This document shows, piece by piece, positions 1 through 9,769 of a stretch of 64,000 bases of DNA. The position numbers and the translations under genes are program-made. The notes under the pieces were generated by a model. The model was not told where the DNA came from, ran no database searches, and saw only the letters and a program-made list of their open reading frames with translations. Location: assembly GCA_027365835.1 (NCBI GenBank), contig DAHXLU010000097.1, forward strand, positions 1 to 64,000, read 5' to 3'. How positions within the stretch are numbered: position 1 is the stretch's first letter; each line of letters opens with the position of its first letter. Source of the DNA: JAJZMA01 sp021850405. Lineage in GTDB: Bacteria; Chloroflexota; Dormibacteria; Aeolococcales; Aeolococcaceae.

Positions 1-362
1 ATAGCTCCATGGCAGACTGTCCACTTTTCCCCAGGTTGTTAGTCCCTTCCCCCCGGACCCCCTATCCCGTTTTCTACTGCTGTCTACCGACACTTTCACT
101 GAACAGTTAGCTACCGACAGAATCACTGAACTACCACAACAACGACCCCAAAAACAAACCATGCGGGGAGGGGATGCCGAGGATGCCCCACGTGGCGTTG
201 AAATTCGTAGAGTGACGGTCGCAACCGGAAAGTGCAGGTAAAGACCTGGCAGACAGACCTATGCGGCACTTTGGGACCGTAGCGTATGGGGATTATCTGC
301 GAAGGCTGGCGCCTGTCTGCAGGCAGGCGACGTTAGCTGGTTCGTCCTGCAGGGCAGGTGCG
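1..362. other. Gene-free left edge with tandem imperfect repeats
   Basis: I see no convincing coding sequence here. The stretch holds two near-identical 21-base direct repeats (84-104 and 111-131) and a TGTCCACTTTTCCCC string near its start. These resemble the multiple terminal repeats of some insertion sequences, but no transposase is visible inside the window, so this is only a possibility. The stretch lies downstream of the minus-strand PHP gene, so it may also contain that gene's terminator region. Confidence 0.4.
84..131. repeat. Two imperfect 21-base direct repeats
   Basis: The copies at 84-104 and 111-131 both read CTACCGACA-NNN-TCACTGAAC. They differ only in a three-base core (CTT versus GAA), so 18 of 21 positions match. 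The start-to-start distance is 27 bases. They could be transposon-end repeats or protein-binding iterons; the sequence alone does not decide. Confidence 0.6.
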
Positions 363-1199
363 CTACGCCAGCCTTCCAGCACCACTGCCGATCTGGCCCA
401 GCAACCGCTTCCCCTGTAGCTGCACCAGAGCACGGTACTGCTGCGCAAGGCGAAGCCGCACCGAAGGCGCCGGCGGGCAGATGCCATACATGGGGGATGT
501 GGTGCAGTCTCCAATGGCAGTCCTCAGGTCAAGAGCGCTTTTCCCCGGAAACGCAGTCAGAAGGCGCCCAAGGTCGTGTTTGCCAAAGTGGCTGTCAGAG
601 CCGCCGACGGCAGCACCAAGTCCCTGCCGGTTATGTGCATAAAACTGATCCAGCGAACGCCACATACCGGGCAATCCTGGCGAGGTATGGCGCAACTCAA
701 TCCCGTCAAACGATGTAGTCGCCAGCGCCCGCTGCAGCCTGGCCCTTGTCATGGACGCAAAATAGGCTCCCATGAAAGGATGGGCTATCACAGCCAGCCC
801 ACCGTGGTCCCTGATTGCAGCAACTGTATCCTCAATTGTCATCCCCATGCGAATCGGCTGCTCCAGAAAGAGGCCAAGAATATGGGTACCCGAAGGTTTG
901 GCGGTCGTGATTTCTTCCCCCCTGACAACCTCCACACCAAGCCCAGCTCCAAACTCGATAATCGCATCCGGGATGTCGATCGCGTCGTGATCGGTAATAC
1001 AGAGCACAGCCAGCCCGGCTGCGGCAGCGGCGCGAACCAGATGCCTCTGTGTAGCCATCCCATCGCTAACAGTCGAATGGACGTGCAAGTCGGCAAGGGC
1101 CAGGCCCTGGGCCCGTTCAACCCGGTGCCTGAGCGTGTGTGGAGATGAATACACACCATCGCCACGATTGGGGTCCTTGACCGACAAACCCCTGGTCAC
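363..1199 (-). CDS. PHP-domain phosphoesterase
   Basis: This 278-residue protein carries a PHP (polymerase and histidinol phosphatase) domain. The hallmark metal-binding motifs are visible: DLHVHST (His39 and His41), ITDHD (around 69-72), a GEE pair near residue 95, VIAHP near 138, and a C-terminal GSDSHFGKHD segment. Stand-alone PHP proteins of this length include nucleoside 3',5'-bisphosphate phosphatases and small-molecule phosphoesterases, and I cannot tell which substrate applies. The GTG start at 1199 is uncertain because no ribosome binding site or leaderless promoter fits it well, and about 30 residues precede the conserved domain. A start at the in-frame GTG at 1151 is possible. The gene is divergent from the two-component system that begins at 1530. 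Confidence 0.85.
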   Translation of the reverse strand: MTRGLSVKDPNRGDGVYSSPHTLRHRVERAQGLALADLHVHSTVSDGMATQRHLVRAAAAAGLAVLCITDHDAIDIPDAIIEFGAGLGVEVVRGEEITTAKPSGTHILGLFLEQPIRMGMTIEDTVAAIRDHGGLAVIAHPFMGAYFASMTRARLQRALATTSFDGIELRHTSPGLPGMWRSLDQFYAHNRQGLGAAVGGSDSHFGKHDLGRLLTAFPGKSALDLRTAIGDCTTSPMYGICPPAPSVRLRLAQQYRALVQLQGKRLLGQIGSGAGRLA

Positions 1200-1529
1200 A
1201 AGACGCTGCCTTCACAAAGAATTTTGGTGCATGAATCAGCAACAGGTCCGTAGGCTTTTGCTGGAAAAAAGGACTGTGGCTGGTGCCCTGGTCTACCGGC
1301 GTGCATACAAGCGAGCGCAAAAGCTGCATTATCCGCTGTAGGTAAGAGCGAGGGGCAGTGGGAAAACATGGGCCCTATTGTACCCTCTGACCTGGTTCGC
1401 GCTGACATCGCAGCCAGCTTCCCCCAGTGTCGGAGGCGTCCCCTCATACCCAGGGAGCTGGGCAGCAACACCAGCTGGCCAATTTTTCCTGACCTCCGGG
1501 GACGTGGCAGGCTCCTTATACTCAACCAC
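1200..1529. other. Divergent intergenic region
   Basis: The region separates the minus-strand PHP gene from the plus-strand response regulator. Long reading frames here are antisense extensions and do not look like protein. The only element I can name is the TATACT box just before the response regulator start. Confidence 0.4.
1517..1522 (+). promoter_or_regulatory. -10 box (TATACT) of a leaderless response regulator gene
   Basis: TATACT ends 7 bases before the GTG at 1530, with no Shine-Dalgarno sequence between. This is the spacing of leaderless promoters and supports GTG 1530 as the start. Confidence 0.6.
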
Positions 1530-2225
1530 GTGAGTCGCCAGGAAAAGATACTGGTCGTGGATGACGAGGAGGATATACGGGACTTTGTCTCCCTTGGCCT
1601 GCGCCATGAAGGCTTTACCGTATCCACTGCTCATGATGGCAAGTCCGCGCTGCATGCCGTGGACCAGTTTCATCCAGATATCGTGATCTGCGACCTGGCC
1701 ATGCCGGGCATGGATGGGTGGGAACTATGCCGTCGACTGGCAGGGGACAAAAGGCGCGGAATCATCATACTCAGTGCCCGGGATGAGGTCACAGACAGGA
1801 TTGAGGGCCTGGAGCTCGGCGCAGACGATTATCTGGTAAAACCTTTTGACTTTGGAGAACTGCTGGCAAGGATTGAAGCAGTCCTGAGGAGGCGTGTGCC
1901 CAGAGCATCTGGCATGGTCCGCGCTGGCAACCTTCTTGTCGACAAGACTGCAAGGACCGCCCAGATTGATGGCACGTTCCTTAAACTAAGTAGCCGGGAG
2001 TTTGAGCTACTGCTCCTGCTTGCAGAGCACACCGGCGAAGTAGTACCAAGGCAGCGCCTTCTGGATGAGGTGTGGGGCCACACTTTTTTTGGAGACGAAA
2101 ATAATCTTGAGGTCTACATCCGCTATCTGCGCCAGAAACTCGCCGGGGACAATACGCTCACAATAAGCACCGTACGCAAAACTGGATATCGCCTGGATAT
2201 CGCATCGCCCAGGGAGCCTTCCTGA
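1530..2225 (+). CDS. OmpR/PhoB-family response regulator
   Basis: A 231-residue DNA-binding response regulator. The receiver domain (about 5-120) shows the acidic pair Asp11-Asp12, the phosphoacceptor Asp55 in ICDLAMPG, and the conserved Lys near 105 in LVKPF. A winged-helix Trans_reg_C domain follows (about 135-230), with the typical LSSREFELLLLL and VRKTGYRL stretches. I place the start at GTG 1530, immediately before the receiver domain, because a -10 box sits 7 bases upstream; an ATG at 1368 would add 54 residues unlike any receiver. The stop overlaps the kinase start (TGATG), so regulator and sensor are one transcription unit. The regulon is unknown. Confidence 0.9.
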   Translation: MSRQEKILVVDDEEDIRDFVSLGLRHEGFTVSTAHDGKSALHAVDQFHPDIVICDLAMPGMDGWELCRRLAGDKRRGIIILSARDEVTDRIEGLELGADDYLVKPFDFGELLARIEAVLRRRVPRASGMVRAGNLLVDKTARTAQIDGTFLKLSSREFELLLLLAEHTGEVVPRQRLLDEVWGHTFFGDENNLEVYIRYLRQKLAGDNTLTISTVRKTGYRLDIASPREPS

Positions 2226-3763
2226 TGGCCCCCCATCCCCCCACCTCCGTGCACTGGTGGCATTCCCTGCGGGTCAGGCTGGCTGTACTCTTTGTAATTC
2301 TCCTCGGACTCGTGCTATCCAGCCTGGGGATTATCCAGTATCTGTCCCTGCGGAGCAACCTGATCACCGTTTCGACCCACTACCTGACTGGCGTCGTAAA
2401 CTCCGAGGTACACACGCCGATCCTGGTCCTGGGACCTTCGGGCACAACGATCCATGTTTCGCCAGCAGCGCTTCTGTGTGAAAGCAAAACGGGACGAACC
2501 CACACTGTAATCAACCGGTTCGCCCAGGCCATCGCCAGCGCTGGAGGACCTTCGGTGCTGGTCGGTATTTTTAGCCAGAAGGGCCAGCAAGTTGGCTCCG
2601 CGCCTGCTGGGAAAAGCCCACCGGTGGACCCAGCACTTGTAACCAGGGCGGCACAGGGAGGAATCCCAGTAAACACAGTGGTTGCCGCAGCAGGCCAGCT
2701 AGTAGTAGCTGACCCGCTGGCTAGTCCCAGAACAGGGAGGCTCTGCGCAGTAGTGGAGATGAGCAGATCCATGACACAGATCAACGAGCTCTTGCTGCGT
2801 CAGGTGAGGGATCTGGTTGCCGAAGGTGTGGTGGCGCTGGTGGTAGGTGCACTGCTGACCCTCGGCTTGACGGAGATAGCATTGCGCCCCTTGCAACGAC
2901 TGGAAAATACCGCAAGACTGGTGGCTGGCGGCAATCTTAAAGCTCGTTCTCCCGTACCGTTGAGGCATGATGAAGTAGCATCACTGGCGGCAACATTCAA
3001 CCAGATGGCAGACCAGGTGGAAGGCATGTTCGGTGCCCAGGAAGAGCGGACAGCCGCGATACGGCAGTTTACCGCTGATCTCTCCCACGAGCTTCGCACT
3101 CCACTAACATCCATCCGGGGATATCTGGACGTGCTTCAAAGAGGAGCGGTCAGCGATACAGCAACCATGACCAGGGCTGTAGATCACATGCATCGTCACG
3201 TTGAAAGGATGTCGACCATTCTCGCAAACCTGTTGCAGCTTGCCCGCATCGATGCCAAAAGCAAGGATCAGGATGTTGCAGATCTGAACCAGGCAGTCAC
3301 CACCGCCATGTCCCTGGTACCAGCTTCACTAGCAAGGCTTGCCGTGCTGGAGCTGACCCCAGCGCCACTTCTGGTCCGGGCCAGTATGAGCGAACTGGAG
3401 TCGGTCGTGCAAAACCTGTTCGACAATGCATGCAAATATGCCCCAGGAAGCAGGCAGCACTGGAAGACCACGGCAGACAGGGATACTGCCATCCTGGAGG
3501 TTGCAGATGATGGTCCTGGTATCAATAGCGCTGAGCAAGCGCACATATTTGAGCGATTCTACCGGGGCACCCAGCCACAGACAGCGCCGGAAGGCACTGG
3601 ACTGGGACTTGCCATTGTAGCTGCTGTGGCGAGAGCCTCAGGAGGTGACGCCCAGGTTTTCTCTCCAGGGCCAGGAGGAAAGGGCGCAGTGTTCCAGATC
3701 AGCTTCGGCCTGGCACCAGCCAAGGCTGCAGATATTCCCGCGCACGACCAGGCAAGCCAATAA
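2225..3763 (+). CDS. Membrane sensor histidine kinase (HAMP-HisKA-HATPase)
   Basis: A 512-residue two-component sensor. There are two membrane segments (about 18-40 and 200-222) around a roughly 160-residue extracytoplasmic domain, then a HAMP linker (about 220-272). The HisKA dimerisation domain carries the phospho-accepting His288 in DLSHELRTPL. The ATPase domain has the N box with Asn401 (LFDNACKYAPG), the G1 box DDGPGI (428-433) and the G2 box GTGLGLAIV (458 onward). All catalytic residues are present. The ATG overlaps the stop of the response regulator gene, so the two are translationally coupled and form a cognate pair. The sensory domain has no recognisable fold motif and the stimulus is unknown. 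Confidence 0.92.
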   Translation: MAPHPPTSVHWWHSLRVRLAVLFVILLGLVLSSLGIIQYLSLRSNLITVSTHYLTGVVNSEVHTPILVLGPSGTTIHVSPAALLCESKTGRTHTVINRFAQAIASAGGPSVLVGIFSQKGQQVGSAPAGKSPPVDPALVTRAAQGGIPVNTVVAAAGQLVVADPLASPRTGRLCAVVEMSRSMTQINELLLRQVRDLVAEGVVALVVGALLTLGLTEIALRPLQRLENTARLVAGGNLKARSPVPLRHDEVASLAATFNQMADQVEGMFGAQEERTAAIRQFTADLSHELRTPLTSIRGYLDVLQRGAVSDTATMTRAVDHMHRHVERMSTILANLLQLARIDAKSKDQDVADLNQAVTTAMSLVPASLARLAVLELTPAPLLVRASMSELESVVQNLFDNACKYAPGSRQHWKTTADRDTAILEVADDGPGINSAEQAHIFERFYRGTQPQTAPEGTGLGLAIVAAVARASGGDAQVFSPGPGGKGAVFQISFGLAPAKAADIPAHDQASQ

Positions 3764-3796
3764 ATAACATACAGCTGCTCTTTACAACTGCACTCT

Positions 3797-5134
3797 CTAC
3801 GGCGCCTTCTCCACACGATCATCCTGCATCCATCGCACCACCAGATAGCCTATCAACAGAAGCACCAGCAGCTCTGGAGCCAGCGGAAATGGCCAGCGGA
3901 GTACTACCCCAAAATCAATAGGCTTGCCGGAACGGTGCGCTGCCGGGGCGACCTGCCCTGGCGTTGCTGGCACTGAAGGTGTTGGCCCGGGCACTACGAC
4001 GGCTGGCGCGCTCGCAGACGGGATTACACTCACTGGCGCTGGTGCGGTGCGATCAACATAGGGATAGACAATCGCCTGCCCGGAAGGGAGGTTGACGCCT
4101 ATCACCAGTAGCGGTGGGCCGCCATTGGCTACAGAGATCACCTCCACTTCCTGGTGAGACTGCAGAATGCCTGCCTCCAGTGGAGTGAAGGTCGCACCTC
4201 CATCGGTGGAGCGGAAAAGACCGGGACCGGTCGGTGTGCTCCCTTGCCAGTCATCTCCTGCATAAACAACATTCGGATTTTCAGGATCGAAAGTCAGGGT
4301 CGAAAAATTTACTGTCACTCCAGATGGCAATCCGTTGACCTTGGACGCTGTCCACGACGTTCCATTGTCTGTCGACACAAACGTACCAAGACTGGTGGCT
4401 ACCAGGACCGGCGCAGGGACTCCTGCCTGTCCAACTGGACCCACCGCGAGCGATGAAACCGTAGCCTGTGCGGGAAGCCCATTCTGGAGCGGTGACCACG
4501 CTGTGCTAGTCCCCACAGACTTGAACAGGAAACCATTATTTTCAGGGCCCGCGTCAACACCCGCCATAATCGTGAGTGGCTGGGAGCCAACTATTGCGAT
4601 GGCACTTATACTGTATGAGGCAAGACCAGAAAAACTCCACGGACCGCCAGTAGCAGACAGGAACACCCCATTATTGGTTCCCAGGGCCGCCACCTTCCCA
4701 ACTACTGAGATGTCCCTGACATCCAGGTTTGAAAGTCCCCCGTTATCACCCTGCCAGCTGCTTCCAGCATTGGGGCTAAGGTAGACGCCTCTCCCAGCTG
4801 TCCCGGCCAGGACGGTACCGCCCGTCGACAGAAATGCCACTGCCCAGACACGTACACCACTCAGTCCCTCATGAGTCCAGGCCACTCCACCATTCACGCT
4901 TCTGTATATGCCGTTGTCTGTCCCTGCAATCAGGATCGAAGCACTTGCAGGATCTGCTGCTATGGTCCAGACACGACCGTACTTCAGCCCAGAAAAAGTA
5001 TAGCCAGGCAGGGTTGACGCGAGGGTAGCAGCAGGTACCACAAACAAAGACAGTGCAAACAGACACACCACCAGCACCATGTTCCGCCAGAGCGAGCTTC
5101 TGCTGCCCGCGCTACTGCGCAAAGAAGACTGCAT
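3797..5134 (-). CDS. Exported BNR/YCF48-like beta-propeller protein
   Basis: About 445 residues. An N-terminal signal segment (MVLVVCLFALSLFVVPAA and flanks) is followed by repeated blades with motifs such as GIYRSVNGGVAW, GVYLSPNAGSSW, GTFVSTDNGTSW and GLFRSTDGGATF. These are the Asp-box or sortilin/YCF48-like repeats of exported beta-propellers. A Pro/Val-rich linker leads to a C-terminal membrane helix (ELLVLLLIGYLVV) and a short charged tail, so the propeller is probably displayed outside the cell and anchored. I chose the ATG at 5134 because it directly precedes the signal peptide; ATGs at 5191 and 5224 would add up to 30 residues. The gene is convergent with the histidine kinase. Function unknown; a related but smaller protein lies at 6232-7041. 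Confidence 0.75.
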   Translation of the reverse strand: MQSSLRSSAGSRSSLWRNMVLVVCLFALSLFVVPAATLASTLPGYTFSGLKYGRVWTIAADPASASILIAGTDNGIYRSVNGGVAWTHEGLSGVRVWAVAFLSTGGTVLAGTAGRGVYLSPNAGSSWQGDNGGLSNLDVRDISVVGKVAALGTNNGVFLSATGGPWSFSGLASYSISAIAIVGSQPLTIMAGVDAGPENNGFLFKSVGTSTAWSPLQNGLPAQATVSSLAVGPVGQAGVPAPVLVATSLGTFVSTDNGTSWTASKVNGLPSGVTVNFSTLTFDPENPNVVYAGDDWQGSTPTGPGLFRSTDGGATFTPLEAGILQSHQEVEVISVANGGPPLLVIGVNLPSGQAIVYPYVDRTAPAPVSVIPSASAPAVVVPGPTPSVPATPGQVAPAAHRSGKPIDFGVVLRWPFPLAPELLVLLLIGYLVVRWMQDDRVEKAP

Positions 5135-5339
5135 AGGCAAACAGAATACCAGCCCTGACGCATCCTGGGAGCAGTTCTCCACATATCGCATATTACAAAA
5201 GGCAACACCTTCAGCCAAATGCATCGAGCTTCAAATTCCGGAAAGGAGACTACGGGTTACCACGCCGATGATGACAAGCTGCCACCAGCTGGGCCGGATG
5301 ATGGCCGCTCCCGATAACAGCGCTGCTGTCTCCCCCGAC

Positions 5340-5345
5340 TAGAAT
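5340..5345 (+). promoter_or_regulatory. -10 box (TAGAAT) of a leaderless gene
   Basis: TAGAAT ends exactly 6 bases before the ATG at 5352, and there is no ribosome binding site. Confidence 0.6.
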
Positions 5346-5351
5346 TGTTCC

Positions 5352-6224
5352 ATGCTGGTTCCCGGAAGTAGCTCCGCCAGGCGTGGCTGCAACAACAGAC
5401 AGAGCATGTACAGCATGTTCACCCTGGGTATCTGGATCTGTGCATTTGCCACCGTGCTTCTCCTCCCCAGGATAGTCATGGACCCAAACGGAGTAGACCC
5501 TTTTCTTCTTCGACTGAGCGCGCTTGGGCTGTTATGGATAGCTGTTTGCAGTCTCCCGGCAGCGCGACCCCAGCTGCCGCTCGCATTGTCTGTAACTGCA
5601 ATTATCCTCCCGTACAGCTGCTACCTGGCTGGCCCCTCCCTGGCAGCCCGGATCGGCTGGAGCAGCCCGGCCCTGTCGCTTGGACTGGGGGGGATACTTG
5701 AGCTCTGTACCACCCTGGCACTGCTCGCTGCGCTTCTTGCCACCAACGCAACCCCAGGCATCTGGCGCCGTATCTCACTGCGGCGTATCCTCCCATATGG
5801 AACCGGGCTTGCTGGATGCGTGGTCCTGACCCTTATCCTCCTTCTCGTGCCAGCTGTGCCACTGGGACGCCTTGGAATCGCAACCCTCTCTCTCCACCAG
5901 AATGGATGGGGCTACTTGCTGGGTGATGGGTTCCAGGGCATTGCCCAGGAGATTGCATTTCGGGCCATGCTGCTGTCGGTCCTCGAAAGGAGCATGTCCC
6001 GCTCCCATGCCAATCTTCTCCAGGCAGGCATCTTCTCGCTCGCCCACCTGGCAGTGCAATATGAGGGGCCGTCGCTTCCCCTGCTCCCGCTGACACTCCT
6101 GCTCGGCCTTCTGCTTGGGTGGATCACGCAAAAACTGGAAAGCGTCTGGGCCGCGGCCATCATCCACGGGTTCCTGGACGTAGCAATAGATATCGGAATT
6201 CTCCCGGGGCTGTACGGTGGGTAA
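5352..6224 (+). CDS. CPBP-family intramembrane protease homologue
   Basis: A 290-residue polytopic membrane protein with the C-terminal CPBP (CAAX protease and bacteriocin-processing) domain. The three family motifs are recognisable: AQEIAFRAML (about 198-207) stands for EExxxR, GIFSLAHL for FxxxH, and HGFLDV for HxxxD/N. The first Glu of the EE pair is replaced by Gln, which could alter catalysis since the pair forms part of the active centre. The preceding half is about six hydrophobic helices. The TAGAAT box 6 bases upstream supports ATG 5352; an ATG at 5406 is the alternative. The next gene follows with almost no gap, suggesting co-transcription with the exported protein downstream. Confidence 0.82.
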   Translation: MLVPGSSSARRGCNNRQSMYSMFTLGIWICAFATVLLLPRIVMDPNGVDPFLLRLSALGLLWIAVCSLPAARPQLPLALSVTAIILPYSCYLAGPSLAARIGWSSPALSLGLGGILELCTTLALLAALLATNATPGIWRRISLRRILPYGTGLAGCVVLTLILLLVPAVPLGRLGIATLSLHQNGWGYLLGDGFQGIAQEIAFRAMLLSVLERSMSRSHANLLQAGIFSLAHLAVQYEGPSLPLLPLTLLLGLLLGWITQKLESVWAAAIIHGFLDVAIDIGILPGLYGG

Positions 6225-6231
6225 CAGCATC

Positions 6232-7041
6232 ATGGACTCCCATAACTCCCAATGGACATCCCGCCGACTATTCTGGCCCGTACTGGCCCTGCCTTTCCTG
6301 ATCCTGACTGCCTCACCCGCCCTCGCTGGATCTCCTGCAGTATCCGCTGCCCACTGGTGGACTGCCGTCGCCCTCAATGGTCGCTCTGTAGAGGAGCTCG
6401 TATACTCCAGCGGACTCATGTATGCAGAGAGTGACGGCACCTGGTGGGCTCTCTCTGCGAGTGGAGCAAAGAAAAGTACTGCACCAGACTGCACCAGGCA
6501 GATGCCGTGCCAGACCGACGTAAGGGTCCCAGGTACAGCTTTCTACGTTGCTCAGCCTGGAAGCGCATCGCCAGCACGTGCGTCTGGTGCAACCGTTTCC
6601 TGTCTGCGGAATCATGCATGGGTCAACTGCCTTCTGCTGTTACCAGCAGGTGGGTTAAGCGCTCCTCCAGCCATTACCGGACTATCCGCATTCCGCAAAG
6701 GATCTCAAGCCCTGTATCTGGCCACCTACGGCTATGGCGTACTTACCTCACCAGACGATGGTACAACCTGGCTCTCCACCAGTAATGGCCTTCCCCTGGA
6801 CGTGAATACCGTTCTCGCCGATCCGCGAAACCAGACCGTCTACGCCGCCACCAGCCGCGGAGTATTTGCCCACCACCTGGCACCGCTGCCAGCACCGCCC
6901 AATTATCCTGCCACCGCTCTTGCGCGCAACGCACTGCTGCTCACTGGGCTGACTGTCATAACCGGAATCCTGGCGGCTGCTGTGACTGTCATACTGGGAA
7001 AGAGGCAGCAAAAGCATGGTCCTGCCGGGCACTACAGTTAA
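6232..7041 (+). CDS. Exported, membrane-anchored YCF48-like protein
   Basis: About 269 residues with a signal peptide (LFWPVLALPFLILTASPALA) and a C-terminal membrane helix (ALLLTGLTVITGILAAAVTVIL) followed by a basic tail. The exported part contains Asp-box-like blades (GVLTSPDDGTTW, and GVFAHH after VYAATSR), like the larger propeller protein on the other side of the CPBP protease. It has four cysteines in the mature part. The start could be GTG 6217, which overlaps the upstream stop, or ATG 6232; I prefer the ATG. Close packing with the CPBP gene suggests one transcript. Role unknown. Confidence 0.7.
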   Translation: MDSHNSQWTSRRLFWPVLALPFLILTASPALAGSPAVSAAHWWTAVALNGRSVEELVYSSGLMYAESDGTWWALSASGAKKSTAPDCTRQMPCQTDVRVPGTAFYVAQPGSASPARASGATVSCLRNHAWVNCLLLLPAGGLSAPPAITGLSAFRKGSQALYLATYGYGVLTSPDDGTTWLSTSNGLPLDVNTVLADPRNQTVYAATSRGVFAHHLAPLPAPPNYPATALARNALLLTGLTVITGILAAAVTVILGKRQQKHGPAGHYS

Positions 7042-7116
7042 GAAGCCGCCCACCAGGCGGTCCGGTGCTTTAGCGGCGCTTGAAACGGTTCGCACCGGTA
7101 TTGCGGTCGTGTCGCC

Positions 7117-7122
7117 AGGAGG
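7117..7122 (+). promoter_or_regulatory. Shine-Dalgarno AGGAGG deciding the YyaL start
   Basis: AGGAGG lies about 11 bases before ATG 7134 and favours this codon over the ATG at 7080, which would add 18 unrelated residues. Confidence 0.7.
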
Positions 7123-7133
7123 AAAGTGACGGA

Positions 7134-9176
7134 ATGCCCCTATTGCGTGAGACAAAAGACCGTACCGGGTCGCTTTATCTGCGCCAGCACGCAGACAATC
7201 CCGTGGACTGGTATCTGTGGGCAGATGATGCTTTTGCGCTCGCCGCGACGCAGCAAAAACCTATCTTCCTGAGCATTGGCTACAGTTCCTGCCACTGGTG
7301 CCACGTAATGGAGCGTGAGTCGTTCTCCAATCAGGAGACTGCTGCCATCCTCAACGAGCACTTCGTCTCTATCAAGGTGGACCGGGAAGAGCGGCCGGAT
7401 CTGGACGCCCTTTATATGCAGGCGGCAATCCTCCTTTCGGGTGTCGCAGGATGGCCGCTGTCTTTATTCCTGGATGACCAGCTGCTACCTTTTTTTGCGG
7501 GGGGCTACTTTCCTCCGGTGGAAAGACCAGGCCTGCCCGCGTTTCCAGCCCTGCTCCAGGCAGTCACACGGGCGTACAGGCAGGACCGGCAAGCGGCGCA
7601 TGCGACCGGCCAGAGATTGCTGCAGCAGCTTGTTCCGCCAAAACTTCCTGTCTCCACACTCTCGGGCAAGCTGCTGCTGGATGCCGCCGACAAACTTGTT
7701 GGGCTTGAGGACAAAAGCCACGGGGGCTTTGATGGAGCTCCCAAATTCCCACACGCCGTAGCGCTGGACCTGCTGCTGACTATGGGACAGTTGACCAGGC
7801 AGGAAACGTATACAAATCTGGCAGAAAGGGCCCTTACCGCCATGGCAAAGGGAGCCATCTTTGATCCGGTAGACGGCGGCTTTCACCGATACGCCACCGA
7901 TGCCGCATGGAGAATCCCGCACTTCGAAAAGATGCTGTATGACAATGCGCTGCTCGCACGAACCTACCTGCATGCATATATGGCCACCAGCGCTCCACTG
8001 TATCGTGTGACGTGTGAAAGGACACTGGATTACGTTCTGGAGCGCCTCGCCGTAAAAGGTGGGTTTGGTGCCAGCGAGGACGCTGACTCGACGCTGGGGG
8101 AAGGTGGATTCTATCGCTGGAGCAGGGAAGAGCTTAACTCCTGTCTTGGCACGGATCCGGAGCTCGAGAGGGCTGGCCTTTTTGTGTGGGACAAGGAGAG
8201 CGGACTCATAACCCAGCGACTGGCGCTTCACGAACTGGCAAAAACTATAGGTACCGGGCCTGCCGAAACAGCGCAGCGGCTCATAGCGATGCAGCGAAGG
8301 CTGAAAGACGCCCGCAACCTACGGCCCCGGCCACTGATGGACCCAAAGCGCGTGACCAGCTGGAACATGCTCATGGCCCAGGTCCTGATAGAAGCTGGCA
8401 GTTTCCTGGAAGAAGAGCGTTACATAAAAGCCGCCCAGACAAGCGTGACTGACATAGTGGAGATATGGCAGACCAGCAGAACGGTCCCACACTGCATCTA
8501 CCCAGACCAGTCCACTACTCCGGGCCTGCTTGAGGACTGGACTGCTGCCGCACTTGCCCTGCTGGCGGTGGCACAGCATGCTGGAGACAAGTCATATCTC
8601 CTCCATTGCACCGAGATTGCGCAGACTATGGCGAAGCAATTCGGACCAGTGAACAATCCGGACGGGCGCTGGCTTGACGCAATACCCAGGGCTGATCTGA
8701 TTACTGCTCCATTCATGGTGGATGACCTGCCCACCCCATCGGGGAGAAGTCAGGCCGCACTGCTCTTTGCAAAACTTGCAACCATTACTGGCGACGCACA
8801 CTGGCAGGCACTGGGAGAAGCGCTTGCCGGACAGCTTTGCAGTGCGATTGGCAAGTCGCCGCTCTCCTTGCCTGCAATGGCACAGACCGTCCTGGCTCTC
8901 CTTGGCGAGCGCAGGGTAGTCATTACTCCGACCCCCACACCCACAAACAGGTCACAGCGCCTGCTGGCCGAAAGCTGGCTTGATCCCGGCCTCCTCTGTA
9001 TCCCACAGACGCTGGCCACCTCCCTGGAGTCGCTACCAGCCACACAGGATGCCATGTACTCGGCAACTGGGCAAAATACGGTCCAGCTGTGCATCGGCAA
9101 CCAATGTCTGCTGCCTGCAGACAATGTCCGCCTCCTTGCCACGCAACTGGAAGCCGCAAACCCGTTGGCAGTATAA
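7134..9176 (+). CDS. YyaL/DUF255 thioredoxin-like domain protein
   Basis: A 680-residue protein of the YyaL (spermatogenesis-associated protein 20-like) family. The N-terminal DUF255 thioredoxin-like domain has the family signature [16 protein letters not shown] (about 48-63) with a CxxC pair, followed by [10 protein letters not shown]. The rest is the alpha/alpha-barrel-type region found in N-acyl-glucosamine epimerase-like proteins, with [12 protein letters not shown] and [16 protein letters not shown] both visible. Length and domain order are normal for the family. The biochemical role of YyaL proteins is not settled; a redox or sugar-related function is usually proposed. AGGAGG upstream fixes the start at [15 protein letters not shown], a typical family N-terminus. 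Confidence 0.9.
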   Translation: MPLLRETKDRTGSLYLRQHADNPVDWYLWADDAFALAATQQKPIFLSIGYSSCHWCHVMERESFSNQETAAILNEHFVSIKVDREERPDLDALYMQAAILLSGVAGWPLSLFLDDQLLPFFAGGYFPPVERPGLPAFPALLQAVTRAYRQDRQAAHATGQRLLQQLVPPKLPVSTLSGKLLLDAADKLVGLEDKSHGGFDGAPKFPHAVALDLLLTMGQLTRQETYTNLAERALTAMAKGAIFDPVDGGFHRYATDAAWRIPHFEKMLYDNALLARTYLHAYMATSAPLYRVTCERTLDYVLERLAVKGGFGASEDADSTLGEGGFYRWSREELNSCLGTDPELERAGLFVWDKESGLITQRLALHELAKTIGTGPAETAQRLIAMQRRLKDARNLRPRPLMDPKRVTSWNMLMAQVLIEAGSFLEEERYIKAAQTSVTDIVEIWQTSRTVPHCIYPDQSTTPGLLEDWTAAALALLAVAQHAGDKSYLLHCTEIAQTMAKQFGPVNNPDGRWLDAIPRADLITAPFMVDDLPTPSGRSQAALLFAKLATITGDAHWQALGEALAGQLCSAIGKSPLSLPAMAQTVLALLGERRVVITPTPTPTNRSQRLLAESWLDPGLLCIPQTLATSLESLPATQDAMYSATGQNTVQLCIGNQCLLPADNVRLLATQLEAANPLAV

Positions 9177-9310
9177 CCTCATGGTTCCTGGGCCACTAAT
9201 CACCCATTATTTGGCGAAGAGTTGCGGTTGATTGGGTTCCCACTGTCCGTGCGTCTGTCCGCGCACCTCTGCTACGGTTTCAGCACGAGACGGATCAAGG
9301 AGGCAAGGGC

Positions 9311-9769
9311 GTGACCAGGAACACTCAGGCTGACATAATGCTCCGGATGGTGCTCCGCAAGCTGAAGGCTGATCCCGCGGCTATCGCCTGGGATGAACTC
9401 GGATCTCGTCACCACAACGGAACATTCTCGCGATTCTCGCGCAACGGAACAATTTCTATCGCTGGAGTCACGTTCAAGGTCAGCGCAGTGGAGGTACATG
9501 ACGTCTCACTGGTAAACGGACCGGAAACAAGGATCTCCTCAAGTATCTCCTTAGGGGAGCTTCCCAAGCCTGGTATCTACCGTAAGCGCGATATTCCACT
9601 CCGGTCCTCTAATCCCCTATTAAACTGGCAGATCCACCGGGCTGTCCGTGCGTCATACCTGGATTTCGGGAAACAGCTGAAAAGGCGTGAGCAAGATGCA
9701 ACGCAGAAAGCAATAGGGGATGCACTCGGCAAGATGACGGGAATGGAAAAGGGCCAGGCACTCGCCTGA
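9311..9769 (+). CDS. Hypothetical protein, 152 residues
   Basis: I do not recognise this protein. It is soluble, with no signal peptide or membrane helix. The N-terminal half is predicted mixed beta (GTISIAGVTFKVSAVEVHDVSL), and the C-terminal half is helical and rich in Lys, Arg and Gln. The GTG start is well supported by AGGAGG 9 bases upstream. It stands alone between yyaL and a 440-base gene-free stretch. Confidence 0.65.
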   Translation: MTRNTQADIMLRMVLRKLKADPAAIAWDELGSRHHNGTFSRFSRNGTISIAGVTFKVSAVEVHDVSLVNGPETRISSSISLGELPKPGIYRKRDIPLRSSNPLLNWQIHRAVRASYLDFGKQLKRREQDATQKAIGDALGKMTGMEKGQALA

